Shown here: piece by piece, positions 24,789 through 34,474 of the stretch
Layout of the letters: each line of letters opens with the position of its first letter
How positions within the stretch are numbered: the stretch's first letter is position 1
Source: Burkholderiales bacterium
GTDB lineage: Bacteria; Pseudomonadota; Gammaproteobacteria; Burkholderiales; Casimicrobiaceae
Length of the DNA: 64,000 bases
Direction: 5' to 3'
Assembly (NCBI GenBank): GCA_031260355.1
Contig: JAIRJZ010000043.1
Span: 62,001 to 126,000, forward strand
Position numbers and translations under genes: made by a program
Notes under the pieces: model-generated
Told to the model about the DNA's origin: nothing
The model's database searches: none
The model's input: only the letters and a program-made list of their open reading frames with translations

Positions 24789-25202
24789 ATGACCGCGAAC
24801 CTGATTTCAGCCGAAGACGGCACAGTTGCCTTTCTGCCTGAACGGTTGAACCGCGCCCCGATTGTGCTGCGAGGCATGACCAACGATGAGATGTTCATTG
24901 TGGGGGGGCTGGGAGCTGCCCTTGGGCTAGTTCTTGGCCTCATCGGTTGGGTCATGACCGGCTACATCGCCATGGTCCCGACCATGATTGTCTTCGTCGC
25001 TTTCGCCGTTATTTTTTTCGGTAGCGCCATTCTTCGTAGGATGAAACGAGGCAAACCGGAGACCTGGCTTTACCGGCGCTTGCAGTGGCAATCGTTAAAG
25101 CGGCTAGGACTATCTTTTGGGGGCGGACGCATCACGATTCGCACCGGCTTCTGGGCGGTGCGTCGTGAAAGACGTGTATTTGAAGCGCAGGTGAAAAAAT
25201 GA
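24789..25202 (+). CDS. TIGR03750/DUF3487 VirB3/TraL-like protein
   Basis: A 137-residue protein with conserved FLPERLNRAPIVLRGMTNDE at the N-terminus and two adjacent membrane helices (about 36-58 and 60-80). A basic C-terminal tail follows (MKRGKPETWLYRRLQW). The organisation resembles VirB3/TraL inner-membrane proteins. It overlaps the next gene by 4 bp. Confidence 0.85.
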   Translation: MTANLISAEDGTVAFLPERLNRAPIVLRGMTNDEMFIVGGLGAALGLVLGLIGWVMTGYIAMVPTMIVFVAFAVIFFGSAILRRMKRGKPETWLYRRLQWQSLKRLGLSFGGGRITIRTGFWAVRRERRVFEAQVKK

Positions 25203-25846
25203 GTCAGTTCAAATCCCTAGTTGATGCGCAAAAGGCCCATATCAAGACGTTGAGGCTGGCTTTGCTGATCTTGGCCGTGTTCACCGGAGCGATGTGGTTT
25301 GGCTGGAAGCGGTCTCCCGAGTACATGACGGTGCATGTCCCGCCCGATCTTCGCGCCGGCAGTACGAGGCTATGGTGGGATATTCCCCCGGAAAATGTTT
25401 ACGGCTTTGGGCTGTACATTTTCGGGCAGCTACACCGCTGGCCTACCAACGGTGAGGTGGACATGCCGAGAAATCTACACCGGCTACAACACTTCATCAC
25501 GCCGAATTGCAAGGCGACGCTGGAAAAGGAGATCGAGTCCCGCCGCATCGCCGGCGAGCTGCGCAATCGCGTCAGGGGAGTTTACGAGATACTGGGACGG
25601 GGCTACGCCGATAACCCGACCGAGCGGGTGCGACAGATCGACAAGGACAGTTGGCAGGTGAATCTCGACATCACTGCCGACGAGTACTACATGTCCGAAC
25701 CGGTCAAACGCGCACTTGTGCATTACCCGTTGCGTATCGTTCGGTACGACATCAACCCGGAACTAAACCCATGGGGTTTGGGGTTCGACTGCTACACAGG
25801 CATTCCAAAACGTCTCGAAATTGAAGCGAAGGAGACCAAGCAATGA
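25199..25846 (+). CDS. TIGR03746/DUF2895 TraE/VirB8-like protein
   Basis: A 215-residue bitopic protein: cytoplasmic N-terminus, one membrane helix (about 18-37) and a periplasmic domain with YMTVHVPPDLRAGS and VYGFGLYIFGQLHRWP motifs. It matches the PFL_4703 family, which takes the place of TraE/VirB8 in the inner-membrane complex. It overlaps both neighbours by 4 bp. Confidence 0.88.
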   Translation: MSQFKSLVDAQKAHIKTLRLALLILAVFTGAMWFGWKRSPEYMTVHVPPDLRAGSTRLWWDIPPENVYGFGLYIFGQLHRWPTNGEVDMPRNLHRLQHFITPNCKATLEKEIESRRIAGELRNRVRGVYEILGRGYADNPTERVRQIDKDSWQVNLDITADEYYMSEPVKRALVHYPLRIVRYDINPELNPWGLGFDCYTGIPKRLEIEAKETKQ

Positions 25847-26727
25847 AGCATCCGGTTCTAAAAACCCTTGTTGTTCTGGGCGCAGCTTTGCTGTCGTCGT
25901 TCGCCTGGGCGATCGAGATCATCAAATGGGAGCGAATGCCGCTGTCTGTTCCGCTACGGATTGACGAAGAACGAGCGATTTTTCTCGACAAGAACGTCCG
26001 GGTAGGAATGGAGCGCCCGGCTTACGATCGGCTCCGTATCCAATCGGCGGGTGGTGTTGTGTATCTGAAGGCCACCGCCGAGTTGCCGCCGTCCAGGCTT
26101 CAGATTCAAGTGATAGAGACTGGCGAACTCATCCTGATCGACGTGCATACCGTTGATCAGGACTCCCAGATCGAGACCGCCGAGGCTGTCAGGATCGTGG
26201 ATGGGCGAGCTGCGGCTGCGGACGACCCCGAAGCATCGGACAGCTATGCCGCCAAAGTCGCCGAGTCCCTCAAGATTCCGGCCCCCGTCGCGCTGACGCG
26301 CTATGCCTCCCAAAGCCTTTATGGGCCGTTGCGGACGCTGGAGCCGGTTACCGGACTGCGTAAGGTCAGCTTGCGCGTTAACGACCGTTTGCGGCTTATA
26401 CCGACCGAAGCTATCGACGGCTATCCGTTAGTCGCTTACAAGCTCGGAAATTTCACGGTGTCTGCCGTGAAGTTGGTCAACCGGAGCAAAACGCGGGTCG
26501 AACTCGACCCCAGGAAGGTTCAAGGGGATTTCTACTCAGTCACCTTCCAGCATGGTTGGATGGGTAGCGCCGGTACCCCCGAAGACACGACCGTGCTTTA
26601 TCTGGTCACCAAGGATCGTGGCCTCGATCAGGCGCTTCTTCCTCATGCCTATGTTACGGATGCGAAGGGGAAAGATAAGGACAAAAACAAAAAGACACCC
26701 GCTTCCTCCAAGAAGGAGAACGGCTGA
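25843..26727 (+). CDS. TIGR03749/DUF3438 TraK/VirB9-like protein
   Basis: A 294-residue secreted protein: signal peptide (cleavage after FAWA), an N-terminal beta domain (IIKWERMPLSVPLRIDEERAIF), a flexible middle and a second beta domain with DFYSVTFQHGWMG. It ends in a Lys-rich tail. It corresponds to TraK/VirB9 of the outer-membrane core. The stop overlaps the next start by one base. Confidence 0.88.
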   Translation: MKHPVLKTLVVLGAALLSSFAWAIEIIKWERMPLSVPLRIDEERAIFLDKNVRVGMERPAYDRLRIQSAGGVVYLKATAELPPSRLQIQVIETGELILIDVHTVDQDSQIETAEAVRIVDGRAAAADDPEASDSYAAKVAESLKIPAPVALTRYASQSLYGPLRTLEPVTGLRKVSLRVNDRLRLIPTEAIDGYPLVAYKLGNFTVSAVKLVNRSKTRVELDPRKVQGDFYSVTFQHGWMGSAGTPEDTTVLYLVTKDRGLDQALLPHAYVTDAKGKDKDKNKKTPASSKKENG

Positions 26728-28304
26728 TGAACTCGAACAAGCTGCTTTATATTGCGGTGCCGTTGCTGATTGTTTTCGTGGCTTGGGTTGTTTGGGGGCC
26801 GAAGGGAAAACAGACAGTACAAAACCCTGGGCAGTCTGATCTGACAATCAGCGCACAGGAGGCAAAGCAACTGGGTGTTGAAGGCGACACGCCCAGGGAT
26901 ACATTGGCGACACTTGTCGGCCAAATGAGGGCTGTGAACAAGTCGATCGAGGATGTAAAGAAGCAAAACGATGATCTCGCCAGGGAAAACGAGCGTTTGC
27001 GTGGACGTGAAGCGGCCAGCGACGCCAAGGTAGATCAGGCGATCAAGAAAGTCTTGTCGTCGTTCCAGGGGGAATTTGATAAGGTCACGGACGACGCCAG
27101 GGGTCAGATCGAGGATCTGAAAGGACAGTTCAATCAGATCGGTTCGGAGCCTTCTGCGGCAACCGAAGACCTTCCCGTGGGGCTTGGCTTCAAGCCCGGA
27201 GACAGCAAGGTTTTTGGGGCACCTTTCGATTTTCCGAACTTGCCTTTTGGTCGCGCTCGGCAGCCCGGCAACACCGGGAGCACCGAAAGCGGGAGCGTTA
27301 CCGACTTCCAGGTAGGTGTGGGTGGTAGCGGAGCCGCTACTTTTGGCGGAGCGCCTGGGATCGTCTGGGTCGATCCTTCGGACGGCATCGCGCTCGATCC
27401 GAAGACAGGAAAGCTCAAAACGTCTGATTTCACTTTCCCGAATGCGTTTGGCAGCGGACCGTTGGATGGTCTTTCGGATGCACAAAAGAAATACCGTGAA
27501 GTCGCCAAGGGCGAGAAAGACCTCGACAAGAAGAAGCGCAGTGAAGGCACCAAAGAGCATTTCACCATCGCCGAGAACTCGACGCTGATGGGATCGAAAG
27601 TCATGACCGCCTTGATCGGTCGCGTACCGATCGACGGCACCGTCAATGATCCCTATCCTTTCAAGGTGCTGCTGGGCAAGGACAACCTGGCGGCTAACGG
27701 GATCGACCTTCCCGATGTTCAGGGTGCTGTGATGACCGGCACGGCCACCGGTGACTGGACGCTGTCTTGTGTGCGCGGACAGATCGAGTCGATCACCTTC
27801 ATCTTTGAGGACGGGACGATTCGCACCGTGCCGGAGCCGGAGGCCACCGTCAGGCGCGGCCAGTCGAACAACTCGACGGCAAGCCTCAACAACATCCGGG
27901 GCGGGCTTGGGTATATCTCCGATCCACAGGGCATTCCCTGTGTTTCGGGAATCCAGCGATCGAATGCACAGGAATACCTTACCACTCAGTCGTTGGTGAC
28001 CGCCGCCGGCGCCGCGATCGCGTCGGTATTCAGCAAGGACGGTACCAGCGTGGCCAGCGTCGCAGGTGGCGGATACGTTATGAGCGATCGGAATCAAGCG
28101 ATGAACACGATTCTAACTGGAGGGGTGCGCGACATCAGTAATTGGGTCAATAAATTGTACGGTCAGGCTTTTGCGGCTATCTATGTTCCACCACACGCGG
28201 ATATTGCCGTACACATCGACCGCGAAATTACCATCGACTACGAACCCCATGGACGGAGGGTGAATTACCATGCACAAAGCAATTCTATTACTGAGCTTCC
28301 TTAG
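26727..28304 (+). CDS. TIGR03752 TraB/VirB10-like core protein
   Basis: A 525-residue protein with one N-terminal membrane helix (about 6-24) and a predicted coiled coil around residues 65-115 (MRAVNKSIEDVKKQNDDLAR). A Gly/Pro-rich stretch and a C-terminal beta-barrel domain follow (FTIAENSTLMGSKVMTALIG, GYISDPQGIPCVSG). This is the PFL_4705 family, the VirB10/TraB scaffold spanning both membranes. It overlaps the downstream lipoprotein gene by 35 bp. Confidence 0.9.
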   Translation: MNSNKLLYIAVPLLIVFVAWVVWGPKGKQTVQNPGQSDLTISAQEAKQLGVEGDTPRDTLATLVGQMRAVNKSIEDVKKQNDDLARENERLRGREAASDAKVDQAIKKVLSSFQGEFDKVTDDARGQIEDLKGQFNQIGSEPSAATEDLPVGLGFKPGDSKVFGAPFDFPNLPFGRARQPGNTGSTESGSVTDFQVGVGGSGAATFGGAPGIVWVDPSDGIALDPKTGKLKTSDFTFPNAFGSGPLDGLSDAQKKYREVAKGEKDLDKKKRSEGTKEHFTIAENSTLMGSKVMTALIGRVPIDGTVNDPYPFKVLLGKDNLAANGIDLPDVQGAVMTGTATGDWTLSCVRGQIESITFIFEDGTIRTVPEPEATVRRGQSNNSTASLNNIRGGLGYISDPQGIPCVSGIQRSNAQEYLTTQSLVTAAGAAIASVFSKDGTSVASVAGGGYVMSDRNQAMNTILTGGVRDISNWVNKLYGQAFAAIYVPPHADIAVHIDREITIDYEPHGRRVNYHAQSNSITELP

Positions 28305-28668
28305 TGTGTCGCTTTTGCTGGCCGGGTGTTCGACCAGCAAAAAGGAGATGTTTCCGCACGACGATAGCCAGACCATGATGGACATCTGGCGGCTTTCGGG
28401 AGGCGGCAACCAGGAACTCATTGACGCCCGAGCGCAGTTGCGCCGACCGCTCGACGATGCGGCGGACATTCAGACGCCGTACAGCCGCAATTCGTTCAAC
28501 GAAATCAAAAGCCAGTTCGTCCGGCTACCGAACCCCGACCTGGTGATGTATGTGTTTCCGCATCTCGCCGGAACCGACCCGGTGCCGGTACCGGGATACA
28601 CGACGATTTTTCCGATGTACAACAAGGTCACGTACGCAATGCCTGGTGAGCGGACGGAGGATTACTGA
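28270..28668 (+). CDS. TIGR03751 transfer-region lipoprotein (TraV/VirB7-like)
   Basis: A 132-residue lipoprotein with lipobox LLAGC at about residues 16-20. The conserved SGGGNQELIDARAQLRRPLDD and PVPGYTTIFPMYNKVTYA segments follow. It would anchor the core complex in the outer membrane. The start lies inside the previous gene, and the stop shares a base with traC. Confidence 0.88.
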   Translation: MHKAILLLSFLSVSLLLAGCSTSKKEMFPHDDSQTMMDIWRLSGGGNQELIDARAQLRRPLDDAADIQTPYSRNSFNEIKSQFVRLPNPDLVMYVFPHLAGTDPVPVPGYTTIFPMYNKVTYAMPGERTEDY

Positions 28669-31547
28669 TGTCTGAAGCGTTGATTCAGGCGTTGAAGGGC
28701 TTACCGTCCGATGCCTGGAACAGTCTGACAGGGAAAACCGTCAGGGCGGAGACGGCAAAGGCTCCGCCATCGCCGCCAGAGCGACCGCATTGGCGTAGTC
28801 CTAACCAGCCTCGGGCGACCAAGGCTGACCAGGCGAAAATCAATGAGCACCATCCGGGGTTCTGCGACTTTCTGCCTTGGGTTGAATACCTGCCTGAGTC
28901 TCAGTGCTTCCTGTTGGAAGACAACCGCTCGGTAGGGGCGGTGTTTGAACTGATTCCGATCGGCACCGAAGGACGCGAAGCGGACTGGTTGATGGGTATT
29001 CGTGACGTCATCGAAAACGCGCTACAAGACGCTTTCGATGAATTTGAAGAAGCCCCCTGGATCTTGCAGTTCTTCTGTCAGGACGACTCTGATTTTGCCG
29101 TGTATATGCGAAATCTGAACGAGTACGTCAAGTCGTCTGCCAAAAAGTCGGATTTCACGGAGGAATTCCTTAATCTGACCAACCATCACATGCGGGCTAT
29201 CGCTAAACCCGGTGGTTTGTTCCGCGACGCCAGGGTGACAAAACAGCCATGGCGCGGCCAGAACCGCCGTGTACGGATGGTCTTGTACCGCCGATTAAGC
29301 GATCGCACCAAACTCGATCTATCACCAGAACAGGAACTGAATCACGCCTGTGAACGCATCGTCGGTTCGCTCAGGGGCGCCGGTGTTGAGATTGATCGGG
29401 TGGATGGCAGAGGCTTCTACGAGTGGATGCTTCCATGGTTCAACCCGAAACCGACTATGACCGGTGACAAGCCGATAGATTTCTATCCGAAAGTCCCCTA
29501 TTGGGACGACGACGGCGCCGGAACCGATTTGCCGTTGCCGTTCTCTCACGATTTTTCCGAGAGGCTTTTTTTCTCGGAGCCAAGATCGGATGTCGAGAAA
29601 GGAACCTGGTACTTCGACGGTATGGCGCACAAGGTCGTCGTCGTCGATAAGCTGCGCCGAGCGCCGAAGATCGGCCATACCACCGGCGAGATCAAAAAGG
29701 GCGATGCCTTCAACGCCATGTTCGATCGCTTGCCGGAAGACACAGTAATGGTGATCACGATGGTGATCAAACCGCAAGACATCCTGGAGGGCCATCTCTT
29801 ACGACTCAAAAAGAAATCCATCGGGGAAAACGAGGATTCAAAGCGAACCATCGAAGATGCGGAAGTGGCTCAATCGTTATTGGGGCGATCGCATAAGCTG
29901 TACAGGGGTACCATCGCGTTTTTCTTGCGCGGCAGGAACGAAGAAGAGTTGCACGATAAGCATGTGGCGCTCTCCAACGTGCTGTTGGGAGAAGAATTGC
30001 AGCCCGTCCAGGAAGGCGAGGAAATCGCCGCATGCAACAGCTACTTGCGCTGGCTGCCGATGTGCTACAACCCGCTGGACGACCCGAAGGAGTGGTACAC
30101 CTCATTCCTTTTTGCCCAACATGTCGCCAATTTGGCGCCGGTATGGGGACGCGCCATCGGCACTGGCCGTCCTGGTTTGTCGTTTTTCAACAGGGGCGGT
30201 TCACCTATAACCTTCGATCCGCTCTCAAAACACGACCGGGCGATGAACGCTCATATGCTGCTGTTCGGCCCCACCGGTGCCGGCAAGAGCGCAACGCTGG
30301 TCACGCTCATGTGTCAGATGATGGGGATTTACCGGCCACGGCTCTTTATCGTCGAGGCAGGTAATTCATTCGGCTTGTTGGCGCAGTATTTTTCCAAACT
30401 CGGGTTGTCGGTCAACCAGGTATCCATCAAACCGGGGGTGGACATCACCCTGGCGCCCTTCGCAGACGCCAAACTCTTGATCGAGTCCACCGACAAGATC
30501 GAGAAGTTGGTCGTCGAAGAAGAACTCTTGCCTGGGAAAGACTCTCTTTCGGAGGATGATAGCGAGAAGCGCGACGTTCTTGGTGAGCTGGAAATCATCG
30601 CTAGGTTGATGATCACCGGCGGCGAGGCCAAAGAAGACGATAGGCTGACCCGAGCAGACCGCTCTGTAATACGCAAGGGTATCGTCAGTGCGGCAGAACT
30701 CTGTGTTAAGGAAGGCCGAACGGTCATGACGCGCGACATCATCGCGGCACTGCGCCGCGCCGGCCAAGACAAGGAGCTGAAGGAAAGCCGCGCTACGCGC
30801 ATCATCGAGATGTCCGAAGCGATGGAACTGTACACCCAGGGCTTCGACGGCCTGATGTTCGACCGGGAAGGAACGTCCTGGCTGGAGTCGGACGTAACGC
30901 TGGTCGATCTCGGACACTATGCCCGCGAGGGCAATGAAGCCCAGATGTCGATCGCTTACATCAGCCTCATTAACACGGTCAATAACATCGCCGAGCGCGA
31001 TCAGTATTTGGGGCGGCCCATCATCATGGTTACCGATGAAGGTCACATCATCACGAAGAATCCGTTGGTGGCTCCCTATGCCGTAAAAATTACCAAGATG
31101 TGGCGTAAGCTAGGCGCCTGGTTCTGGTTGGCGACACAGAACATGGCTGACCTGCCTGGTTCGGCGGCGACGTTACTCAACATGATCGAGTGGTGGATCA
31201 ACCTGGTGATGCCTCAGGCTGAAATTGAAGAGATCGCTCGTTTCAAACGGTTGAGCAGTGCTCAGAAAACGTTGCTGCTCTCAGCCAGCAAGGAAACCGC
31301 CAAGTACACCGAAGGCGTCGTTCTTTCGAAGAACCATGAATTCCTGTTCCGGGCAGTGCCGCCAAGCCTTTACCTGGCGCTGGCTATGACCGAGCCGGAG
31401 GAAAAGCTGGAGCGCGCCGAGATCATGAGGGAGAAACAGTGCTCTGAACTTGAGGCGGCATTCTGGGTCGCCGAAAAGCTCGATCGAGCGCGAGGCATAG
31501 AACCGATGCCCTGGCGGCATCTCTTTGAGCGGGGTATAGCCGCATGA
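28668..31547 (+). CDS. traC: TraC/VirB4-type conjugation ATPase
   Basis: A 959-residue ATPase of the PFL_4706/TIGR03744 family. The N-terminal half is the TraC/VirB4 domain. The C-terminal RecA-like domain has FGPTGAGKSA (Walker A, about residues 531-540), IMVTDEGHIITKNPL (Walker B) and WLATQNMADLPG. Length agrees with the family. It energises channel assembly and pilus function. Downstream, cargo genes separate it from the rest of the operon. Confidence 0.95.
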   Translation: MSEALIQALKGLPSDAWNSLTGKTVRAETAKAPPSPPERPHWRSPNQPRATKADQAKINEHHPGFCDFLPWVEYLPESQCFLLEDNRSVGAVFELIPIGTEGREADWLMGIRDVIENALQDAFDEFEEAPWILQFFCQDDSDFAVYMRNLNEYVKSSAKKSDFTEEFLNLTNHHMRAIAKPGGLFRDARVTKQPWRGQNRRVRMVLYRRLSDRTKLDLSPEQELNHACERIVGSLRGAGVEIDRVDGRGFYEWMLPWFNPKPTMTGDKPIDFYPKVPYWDDDGAGTDLPLPFSHDFSERLFFSEPRSDVEKGTWYFDGMAHKVVVVDKLRRAPKIGHTTGEIKKGDAFNAMFDRLPEDTVMVITMVIKPQDILEGHLLRLKKKSIGENEDSKRTIEDAEVAQSLLGRSHKLYRGTIAFFLRGRNEEELHDKHVALSNVLLGEELQPVQEGEEIAACNSYLRWLPMCYNPLDDPKEWYTSFLFAQHVANLAPVWGRAIGTGRPGLSFFNRGGSPITFDPLSKHDRAMNAHMLLFGPTGAGKSATLVTLMCQMMGIYRPRLFIVEAGNSFGLLAQYFSKLGLSVNQVSIKPGVDITLAPFADAKLLIESTDKIEKLVVEEELLPGKDSLSEDDSEKRDVLGELEIIARLMITGGEAKEDDRLTRADRSVIRKGIVSAAELCVKEGRTVMTRDIIAALRRAGQDKELKESRATRIIEMSEAMELYTQGFDGLMFDREGTSWLESDVTLVDLGHYAREGNEAQMSIAYISLINTVNNIAERDQYLGRPIIMVTDEGHIITKNPLVAPYAVKITKMWRKLGAWFWLATQNMADLPGSAATLLNMIEWWINLVMPQAEIEEIARFKRLSSAQKTLLLSASKETAKYTEGVVLSKNHEFLFRAVPPSLYLALAMTEPEEKLERAEIMREKQCSELEAAFWVAEKLDRARGIEPMPWRHLFERGIAA

Positions 31548-31942
31548 ACAATTGTCCGAAACTTACTCTTTTTTTGGCTGATCCGATCGGGGGCGCTTCA
31601 ATTGCCGACGACTGGCGTAACCCTTTGGGTAAGTTTTGTGGTTCGCTCAAAGATCATCTGGGAGAGAGGCCGAAATATCGTTTCTGGTTTTACAGAAACA
31701 ACTACACGGGCTTCTATGCGCTTGATCTGGAGGGTGAAAAGGACGATTGCGCCTTGACATTCATTGAAACGAATGATTTGAAATCAGAGAAGAAAGTGTT
31801 TTCTATTGGTGAGTGCATGGTTTTCGATGCCGTCGATGCTGTGTATCTGGCGTCGTATCTTGTTGCCGCTCTCGATGCTCAACCTAAAGCACCGCGATCT
31901 GGAGAGCGAAATTTGACGCTTCAGATGAGGAACGTTAAATGA
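31544..31942 (+). CDS. Hypothetical protein after traC
   Basis: A 132-residue soluble protein (FWFYRNNYTGFYALDLEGEKD), coupled to traC by a 4-bp overlap, no signal peptide. No family recognised. Its end overlaps the convergent minus-strand gene by ~20 bp. It is probably cargo in the gap between traC and the DUF1525 gene. Confidence 0.65.
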   Translation: MNNCPKLTLFLADPIGGASIADDWRNPLGKFCGSLKDHLGERPKYRFWFYRNNYTGFYALDLEGEKDDCALTFIETNDLKSEKKVFSIGECMVFDAVDAVYLASYLVAALDAQPKAPRSGERNLTLQMRNVK

Positions 31943-32838
31943 TGCAGATCGTTAATTACGATGCTGATACTTTTCCCGGTAGGCGATACGGTAAAGAAAC
32001 CGAGCGCGTAAGTTTCGAAGCTTGCTTTCTTGGACGCTTCGTCAAGCATTCCTTGAAGGTAATCCTTGTGTTTGTACTTTTGAAGCGCTTCGCTAGAAAC
32101 ATACAAAAATACAGGAAGATTGTTCACCTTTTCGGAAAACAACAACCTGAAGCCTATTCCAAATCTCTTCTCAAGCCGAGCCTTGCCAAAATAGACCTTT
32201 TTCTCACCGTCAAGAATGGCTTTAGACATAGGCTTGAAGTACTCGCACAGCAAAACGTCACCTGTTCCAACAAGATGGATTTTTTTAGTAAAGAATTCCT
32301 CTTTGGGAAGCACTTGCTTGGCTTCCTCGTATGTGTCAACGAGTTTGTCAAGAAAAATTGTTCGGGTCAAGTTTTCATTTTGACATCCGCTTCCGGGAGA
32401 GTCATCTTCCGCTTCGTCCTCATCAGAAGCGGTGTTGATTGTGGTTTTACTCGGGTTTACTGCTCTCTGCCGCTCGTTACTAGGTCTGGGGTCGAATATA
32501 TCGACAAGATCAGTTTCCTTTTTTCTACGTCGCTTTCCTTTTCCCTGCTCTTGTTGGTGATCGTTGCTTTCGTTGTCTGGGACATAGTAGCAACAGCCTA
32601 TAACATGGTCATCCCATCTTCTAAAATATGTGGTGACAAATTTTTTTCCTTCGGCGGCAAAGTTTTTGTAGTTTGCACAAGTAATTCTGACGCTCGTTCC
32701 CTGAGACTTGCAAGCCTCGCTACTACAAAAAAAGTGAAATTCCTCTGGCCGGTTCCTCAGAGAGAGGAACTCGCGCCTAGCCTCGTCAGCAGTTACGGGG
32801 CGCTTCAGTTCCGCGCAATAGGCTCTACGAATTCTCAT
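31921..32838 (-). CDS. Hypothetical cargo protein with Cys-rich N-terminus
   Basis: A 305-residue protein, strongly charged. The first ~85 residues contain CAEL, CSSEAC, CANY and CCYY, a likely zinc-binding arrangement. A basic/acidic disordered linker follows (about 90-150), then a C-terminal alpha/beta domain (KKIHLVGTGDVLLCEYFKPM). Its DNA is A+T-rich and opposes the transfer operon. No family recognised. An overlapping plus-strand frame of similar length is Phe/Leu-rich and cysteine-scattered and looks like a shadow. Confidence 0.7.
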   Translation of the reverse strand: MRIRRAYCAELKRPVTADEARREFLSLRNRPEEFHFFCSSEACKSQGTSVRITCANYKNFAAEGKKFVTTYFRRWDDHVIGCCYYVPDNESNDHQQEQGKGKRRRKKETDLVDIFDPRPSNERQRAVNPSKTTINTASDEDEAEDDSPGSGCQNENLTRTIFLDKLVDTYEEAKQVLPKEEFFTKKIHLVGTGDVLLCEYFKPMSKAILDGEKKVYFGKARLEKRFGIGFRLLFSEKVNNLPVFLYVSSEALQKYKHKDYLQGMLDEASKKASFETYALGFFTVSPTGKSISIVINDLHHLTFLI

Positions 32839-32894
32839 AGGGGTCAGCGGCTAAAAAAGGGGATCTATAAAGCATATCACGGAAGGTGCTGGGC

Positions 32895-33062
32895 ATGAAC
32901 AAGCTCGATGATGCCGTCAGAAGCGAAATACAACGTCTGGAAGGCGCGGACGACAAGGAGACGATCAAGGAGGTGCTCAGGATCGTTGGGACTGACTACA
33001 AGCCCAAGAAGCCCGATGTCGGCGAAGAAAACCTTTGGCGCGACGACCCTGACTTTGACTAG
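32895..33062 (+). CDS. Small hypothetical protein
   Basis: A 55-residue acidic protein (MNKLDDAVRSEIQRLEG, ending RDDPDFD), nine bases upstream of the DUF1525 gene and in the same direction. SD GAAGG precedes ATG 32895. Codon composition resembles the G+C-richer core genes rather than the cargo beside it, so it probably belongs to the transfer operon. Function unknown. Confidence 0.6.
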   Translation: MNKLDDAVRSEIQRLEGADDKETIKEVLRIVGTDYKPKKPDVGEENLWRDDPDFD

Positions 33063-33071
33063 GAGCCAACA

Positions 33072-33539
33072 ATGATGCGAGGACTGCTGTTGATCATGGG
33101 ACTGGTGCTTTCCAGTGCGGCGCCGGCGGAAGTTCTGGTGTTTACCGACAGCGCACACCCGGTAAGGAACACCGGGGAGGCCAAGGTGTTTGTCCTTGAT
33201 CGTGTCGTTCAGATCGAAAGGGAGATGTCGATAGGCTTGCCGGCAAACATCGACGAAGCGGAGAAGATAGCAAGAGCGCAGCTTGAAAGTCCTGAAGGCG
33301 TGAAGAGGATCGAGGAGCTTTCCCATGCGTATCAAGGACTAATGATGGCTTGGCAGTTGGGGGTTAGCAAGATCCCCGCAGTCGTGGTTGATGGTCAATA
33401 TGTCGTTTATGGTCAGCCGGATGTAATGCTGGCGGTTCGGCGAATAGCCGATAAGCGAAACCAGCCGGGCGGGTACGAGTTGCCTACCCACACCAGACCA
33501 TCGGTCACCTTCAAACCGTTGCCCGAGAGGCTGCCATGA
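33072..33539 (+). CDS. TIGR03757/DUF1525 transfer protein
   Basis: A 155-residue secreted protein with a signal peptide cleaved near APAE, VLVFTDSAHPV at the mature N-terminus and a thioredoxin-like C-terminal part with KIPAVVVDGQYVVYG (TraF/TrbC-like). This is the PFL_4709 family. It overlaps the TraU-like gene by 4 bp. Confidence 0.88.
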   Translation: MMRGLLLIMGLVLSSAAPAEVLVFTDSAHPVRNTGEAKVFVLDRVVQIEREMSIGLPANIDEAEKIARAQLESPEGVKRIEELSHAYQGLMMAWQLGVSKIPAVVVDGQYVVYGQPDVMLAVRRIADKRNQPGGYELPTHTRPSVTFKPLPERLP

Positions 33540-34462
33540 AGTCGATAAAACGTCGTGCATTGATTCTGCTGGCCGCGCTGCTGCCGTTTACCAACGCAGG
33601 AGCCGTCACGACTCCTGAAATTGTCGCCTCGACGTTGAATTATGGATGTGTGCAATGGCGCCTTGATGGTATCTGTATTTGGCTGACGTGTACCCCATAT
33701 GGGTGTTCCACATCGACTTCGATGAAGGTTTCGCACTACAACCCGGAGACCGTCGTTTCTGGGTATGGGCACACCGGGTTTAACCCTTGGCGCGAAGTGA
33801 TGTTCTACAGCCAAGCCACCCCGACAGCAGACGGGATGGGCTATTTGACCGCCCAAAACAAACGCCGGAACAATCTGGCCAATTTCAAAAACGCCGACGT
33901 GATTGGTCATCCTGGATCAATTTCCGATATGGGGTTTTCGATGTTGTGCGATCGCACAACGACATCGTTTCAACCGTACTTCTTGAGCACTCTGGACTAC
34001 TACGCTTGGCGCTGGGGCATCACCGAACAGATTTACCCGGCCTCGTACATACGAGGATTGCGTGAAATGGCGCCGTATATTACCGGCAATAATTGGGGCA
34101 ACATTTTTCCCCGTCAGGGTTATTTGGTGCAGCCCGACGATTACAAGGTGGGCGCTGTCATCGCCCAAAGAGCCGCAGACATCACAAGCAATATCGCATC
34201 GCCTCATGTGTACCAGACAACTCAAGGGGCTGGTTATCAGGGCTACTGGCCTCCTGGGCCGGTCATGGAAATGAATCCGCTCAATCATAAGTGGCAAGGG
34301 CTTCACCCGTACGTCGAGCCTTTTTGCTACATCTTCCCTACGGCTCTTAGCGGAACTGTCGAGGAAAATCACGGCTACGCATGGGCGCTGTGGCGTCCTT
34401 ACTCTTGCTGCCAACAGGCTGGGCAACGCCTGATTTATTTCTCGCCTCACGCTTATTTCTAA
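33536..34462 (+). CDS. TIGR03756/DUF1527 TraU-like transfer protein
   Basis: A 308-residue secreted protein: signal peptide followed by VTTPEIVASTLNYGCVQWRLDGICIWLTC, several conserved cysteines and a C-terminal WALWRPYSCC motif. It matches PFL_4710, the type G counterpart of TraU, a periplasmic protein needed for DNA transfer. The next gene starts 12 bp downstream behind AAGGAG. Confidence 0.9.
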   Translation: MKSIKRRALILLAALLPFTNAGAVTTPEIVASTLNYGCVQWRLDGICIWLTCTPYGCSTSTSMKVSHYNPETVVSGYGHTGFNPWREVMFYSQATPTADGMGYLTAQNKRRNNLANFKNADVIGHPGSISDMGFSMLCDRTTTSFQPYFLSTLDYYAWRWGITEQIYPASYIRGLREMAPYITGNNWGNIFPRQGYLVQPDDYKVGAVIAQRAADITSNIASPHVYQTTQGAGYQGYWPPGPVMEMNPLNHKWQGLHPYVEPFCYIFPTALSGTVEENHGYAWALWRPYSCCQQAGQRLIYFSPHAYF

Positions 34463-34474
34463 AAGGAGTTCCCC

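Noticed and set aside
26649-28097. Minus-strand 482-codon frame
   Set aside because: Lies entirely opposite the well-supported TraB/VirB10-like gene; no SD and no recognisable domains.
31939-32898. Plus-strand 319-codon frame opposite the cargo gene 31921-32838
   Set aside because: Composition is Phe/Leu/Cys/Ser-rich without domain pattern; the minus-strand frame has charged, protein-like composition with a Cys motif.
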